Assembly (NCBI GenBank): GCA_964030785.1
Contig: OZ034972.1
Coordinates: forward strand, 12,143,819 to 12,207,818
DNA: 64,000 nucleotides
Origin: Siderastrea siderea
Taxonomy: Eukaryota > Cnidaria > Anthozoa > Scleractinia > Rhizangiidae
Direction: 5' to 3'
The notes below the pieces were generated by a model. It worked only from the letters and a program-made list of their open reading frames with translations, ran no database searches and had not been told where the DNA came from. Shown here in pieces: positions 60,201 to 64,000 of the stretch (position 1 is the first letter of the stretch; every line of letters starts with the position of its first letter). The position numbers and the translations under genes are program-made.

Positions 60201-63200
60201 TTCTCGGTTTCTTTGCCGGTAAGTTAATGGTCGCCCGAACTTCATTGTGATTTATTATAGTAACATGCATTTTGGAGATTTTGAGTTTAATACCGATAGA
60301 GATTTCAACATAATCGTTTTAGTTGTGGAAGCGCTATCGTCTCGTTCTTCTAGAAGACCTGAAATAACAGAGGAAGACGCGTTTGCCTCAACACACGATC
60401 AGAATGTCCCAGCAAAAAAGGGGAAATAGTCAAACACAATTAATAATCTATGACTGAAACAACACAGATAGAGTTATGACAGGTAAGCACCGACAACATT
60501 CCTTTTCAAGATAATTCTAATATGCACTTCATATCTGACGCATATCTCAACTTCTCTGTCTGGTAAAAGTTTGCTACTCCCATCGTTGTGAAAGCAACAG
60601 ACCTAATTAACTTAACTATTAGCGTCATGGCACTTACGTTTCTGTGTCTTTCTCTTGTTTTCACGGTTCACCGGTGAGATAGGATCCACGGAATTATCTA
60701 AAAAAAAACAAACAAATGATAAAAACTGCAATAAAACATCCGTTACAGCCGTACAGTTTCTGATGTCATCGCTTTGTGTGACAGCGCCTTGCAAAATTCT
60801 AAGAAAAAATGCCTAAACTGAAGTGTTCAGATAAAGTAGACCAGCGTCGCACAAACAAAGCGAGAAACGTTTCCCTGTGAAGCAAAATTTGGCCTTGGTA
60901 CCGGGTTCCATACTTCTTGTTAGAAATTCCTCCTTTCCTGAAAGTGAAATCTTTTCAAAAACAAGGAAGACTATCAAACGGCAGACAAGCCTAGAAAATA
61001 GAAAACCGAATTGACTGCCAAAACTGTTGACGGGGATGAGCACTTAAAAGTCGGCCTGATGTGGCCGGTATCTCAAAATTTTGAATAGTGCGCATCTGAC
61101 ATTAGCAAGTTGCCCGGAAATGGAAGAGACGTTCACGTTTAAACTGGGATATTAGCCGACAGGTGCCAAAATACAGCGTTCGTGGCTTAAAATGGCGGTT
61201 TTCATGCAAAAGGCTGGCCATAAGAATGGGTTAATCCTTTAGTGTGCGTTTTAACTTGAAATTGTCTCCTTACCCTCTTTCCCTGAAGATAGATCTGTAA
61301 CGAAAAGAAATATACCTTCAGATAATAATATGTATCCATTTTTGACAACAGAAATGTTCCACGTATCCCAGCCTGGCCTCTCATTATTTATGCCAAATAT
61401 TACCCAACTTTTTGCGTTTTGTGTGAAAACAAATAGCATGTGCTTAGAAAAACCTTCGAAGATATTGGACATAGACAGCGTAACAAACTTCAAAGGAATG
61501 TAATATTCCGTTAAAATAATATGAAATCTGTATGGCTTATAATGATTTCTATGCTTTAACCGTTCCGGCGGAAATGTTATACTGCGACACGATACATAGC
61601 ACTTACGTTCATCTTCAGTGATCATTTCTTCATTGTCTTCATCTTCCGAGATCTCTGAAAGAAAGGACAACAAGATGAATCACAAAACCGGTTTAAAGTA
61701 TGATCATCTGGCGAAAGACATCGCACGCGCCCAAATACTAGATGTGGAGAACTGTTGGCAAAAAGGAAACCGTAAAAGTATTCCATATAAACATGGGGGA
61801 GGGTCATATTATGTACTTAGTTCTGTTGAATTTTGCATTATCTAAGTTACATATTCCACATGCATTCCTCCAAACGTGCATATTACATCCACTTGAATTG
61901 TTTTCTTACTTTCATCATCCTCTGAAGAAGAATCTGTAAGAAGATTAACAGTGCGCATGCAGTAAGTGGATAATATGCGATCAAAACTAAAAACATGTGC
62001 AGCTAGGTCTAAATTACGTATTTCATTATTATTTCTGATGTGAGCTCATTTGTTATTTTGTAGGCAGAGTGATAATCTAGGTCAGTTGACATTCGTAAGC
62101 GTTCAAAACATAAAAATCGACAGTTAAAAAAGAATTAATAGGGTATTAATGCAGTTTTGAATTTCTTTGTTTCGTTTACGTTTACGACATATGCAAGTAT
62201 GCCGTAAACAAATATTTGAGCAATACAGCAATACAGCAAGAGTATTTTAGTATGATCTGTTTAAGCTAATAACTAACAAAATAAAAGGCCTGTTTACACG
62301 AGCGGATAAAAAGTAGAACGTCCTACCTTCAGATCCAATATCATCTGTTATATCAGGAATATCTGTCAATATTAGAAAATAAATATAGTAAATCGCAAGT
62401 ATCTTAGTTATAAATAAGAATTAAAACCTACATTGCACTTTTTTTTCTTCTTCTGAACAGCTCGGCGTCGGAGGCTGTGGAGCATTTTGAAACGGGGCCT
62501 GGGGGAGGCTCACCGTACAAAAAACTAAGCTCATACCCTTACTCAAATTTTGTAACGTCATTTGCGAGTTTGTTGGCAAAAGTGTCAAGTCTGTCTTTAT
62601 TTGGAGTAAGTAGTTTTTGAGTCGTCGGAGGGCAGAAATGAGGTTACAGATGCCACAGGTAATGTAGTAGCAAATGATCTCGAGACGGAAAATTTTGTCA
62701 AACCCATTTTATTTCGCTTAAGCGATTTTTTGGCACCTAAACGAACTGGTCTTTCTCCATAAGCGTTTTCTACCCTGTTACCTTTTTTTTTACAGTGTTT
62801 GACTTAATTGACTTAATTGAGTGTGAAAATCTAGGTGGATCTGCTCAACATTTTGTATCAGAAAGTCATAGCCCCTAATCATGTATGAGCCTGAGGTGGA
62901 TTATTTTCAACAGCTTGGTTTCATATTAGAACTTCGCAGCCATTCAGAAGACTGTACTGCACAACCTCGCATCTAGTTAAAATGCAGACGCGTTGTAGAG
63001 ATGGTCACATAGTCGCTAAAGTTGCTGTTACGAATCCTTTAACTTCAGTGACGTGAGTAACAGCTAGGTGTGCACCAGGTTTCACTTTGTGAGGTAGCAA
63101 TTTGGCTAAAAACCCTATGTGGATACCAATATGTGTAACATCATAATCATGTACATTTTTCTATACCTTCAACGGACATATCCGCAAGGCTTTTCCCGGC

Positions 63201-63642
63201 CATGTTTTTGATATTTCCAGAGTCAACAGCCAGCAGCAGCTTGCTTACTTTGGCCAGCTCGATGGACGACTCGTGCAGGCGATAAAATTCGCGGTGCACT
63301 CTGATCTCATGACCGAGGTGTTTTGCCAGCCAGTCAACGTCCTGCTCGGTCAGTGCAGCCGTTTGCGACACCGTTGCGACGTATTTGCGTAGCTTGGTAC
63401 TCGTTATTGCCTTTGGTTCTTTCAAGTACCCTTGAACCTCCTTTACGTTGGCTGAGACACAGTCCCAGCCACGTAGGTGGCCCAAGGATCCTCTAGTGGC
63501 CCTGGCAAATACAAACTTGTTGGCTGATGGAATTGCTGAAGGCCTTTTTGTGATAAGTAGCTCCACCGCGGACTTTGTTTCTTGAGTTAAAAGGATCGGA
63601 ACTTTCCTATTCCGCTTGCCCGTGATTTCTATGAGATCCAAT
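57235..63642 (-). CDS. Tyrosine-recombinase-like protein with micro-exon linker and C-terminal domain (5' end off window)
   Basis: Ten exons on the minus strand: 63167-63642, 62327-62362, 61910-61933, 61607-61654, 61274-61294, 60638-60697, 59932-59964, 58292-58351, 57884-57937 and 57235-57461. The last 345 residues are visible. The first exon reads into the window in phase 2, so upstream exons lie right of 64000. Residues 8-18 (GKRNRKVPILL) fit the strand-loop-strand that carries the recombinase lysine. R85 (TSTKLRKYVAT), H111 (AKHLGHEIR) and Y120 (VHREFYRL) fit the box II Arg, box III His and nucleophile Tyr; the usual box II His is Thr or Ser. The next eight exons (21-60 nt) are all phase 1 to phase 1 and encode acidic or basic polar linker. 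The last exon encodes a compact domain (KAWTTLEKRAVIGHLGRFIS, CEECI, WTGVKFFVKNEIVKRK). Nearest known class: tyrosine recombinases such as Cryptons and host genes derived from them. Whether it is active, domesticated or mobile is not shown. Confidence 0.8.
57566..57826. repeat. (CTGA)n compound microsatellite
   Basis: ctga/ctgg repeat of about 260 bp with interspersed tggcaggctggca, in the last intron of the recombinase-like gene. The Ser-Val-Ser-Gln frame on the minus strand is repeat translation. Confidence 0.95.
58452..59862. mobile_element. Mutator-like non-autonomous element with 9-bp target duplication
   Basis: The inverted ends of about 80 bp read ttccctgctagcagaggccc inward, then ccttttcctttgtattcgct and agggacctctgccatggg. 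TGCTATATC flanks both sides (58443-58451 and 59863-59871). Long terminal repeats plus a 9-bp duplication fit the Mutator group. The 1.41-kb interior has no long frame; an isolated ATGGACGAAGAAACACTC reading stops after 13 codons. It sits in the recombinase-like gene's intron between exons 59932-59964 and 58292-58351. Confidence 0.85.
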
Positions 63643-64000
63643 CTGAAGATTTAATGTTGAATATATATACATCTTACTAACTGAGCGCGAGGGCCTTACT
63701 GAGAGAATATTGGCCCAAGGTCTTGATACAACGTACAGAAAAGACCGAGGGCTGATATTCTCCCAGTACGGTGCCGAGCAAGCTTGGTTAATAAGACATT
63801 TATTACACAACTGGAAGTTTCCAAAAGCGTAAAGTGGACAGGATTGAGAAGAACGGTATTCTGACCGAGCATCCAGCCATTTGAGTGTTTCGGTCGGAAA
63901 AAAATCCCTACTTAATGTGGTTTTACAAGCCAATTTAAAAAGTATGTGAGGGCTTTTTTATGCCAGTCAAGTTTATTTTTTTCTTTTGCACTCCATCACA

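Noticed and set aside
60300..60375. Extra micro-exon with a good acceptor (ttatttcag) in the recombinase-like gene
   Set aside because: No donor gives a phase-1 end, so including it would break the reading frame.
63655..63933. Upstream exon of the recombinase-like gene
   Set aside because: The sequence here has no donor in the needed phase 2 and no recombinase-like residues; it looks like intron or repeat.

Overview
The window is nuclear DNA of an animal and reads best as an anthozoan cnidarian, probably a hexacoral (stony coral or sea anemone). The evidence is GT-AG introns with short exons, metazoan gene families (a GABA-B-type receptor, CRAMP1, TXNDC9, TRMT10A), an AT-rich background, a dense load of miniature inverted-repeat elements (MITEs), a tRNA-headed SINE, a degenerate BEL/Pao retrotransposon, and a tyrosine-recombinase-like gene family that I recall mainly from cnidarian and other invertebrate gene sets. 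There are no bacterial operons. Most open frames longer than 60 codons are chance frames, so the genes below were built exon by exon from splice sites and reading phase.

Layout. 286-6372 (minus): ten exons of a GABA-B-like class C receptor, from the signal peptide to the first membrane helix; the rest of the gene lies off the left edge. 6.4-34.4 kb: about 28 kb poor in genes and rich in repeats. It holds a cysteine-containing exon broken by one frameshift (15.8 kb), a decayed BEL/Pao element carrying two younger MITEs and a 280-bp tandem duplication (16.3-19.6 kb), a pair of about 0.8-kb inverted arms 5.7 kb apart (23.0-30.3 kb) that enclose a long MITE, a satellite of about 60 bp and two opposed 5S-rRNA-like sequences, and a fold-back element holding a hAT-type MITE with a perfect 8-bp target duplication (32.1-33.9 kb). 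34.5-36.7 kb (plus): a small secreted cysteine-rich prepropeptide gene. 39.3-48.4 kb (minus): CRAMP1, complete in eight coding exons, with MITEs and SINEs in its introns. 48.5-51.2 kb (plus): two weak small-gene candidates. 51.3-53.2 kb: TXNDC9 (minus) and TRMT10A (plus), both with uninterrupted coding regions, head to head across 335 bp. 53.4-57.2 kb: MITE, minisatellite and unassigned sequence. 57.2-63.6 kb (minus): the 3' part of a tyrosine-recombinase-like gene whose core is joined to a small C-terminal domain through eight micro-exons that all start and end in phase 1.

How the genes relate. They do not form one pathway. CRAMP1, TXNDC9 and TRMT10A are housekeeping nuclear, chaperone-cofactor and tRNA-modification genes. 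The receptor and the secreted peptide belong to signalling or secreted functions. The recombinase-like gene is the strongest candidate for something undescribed: it looks host-like (many introns, symmetric cassette exons) yet keeps the R, H and Y residues typical of a tyrosine recombinase in the part that is visible.
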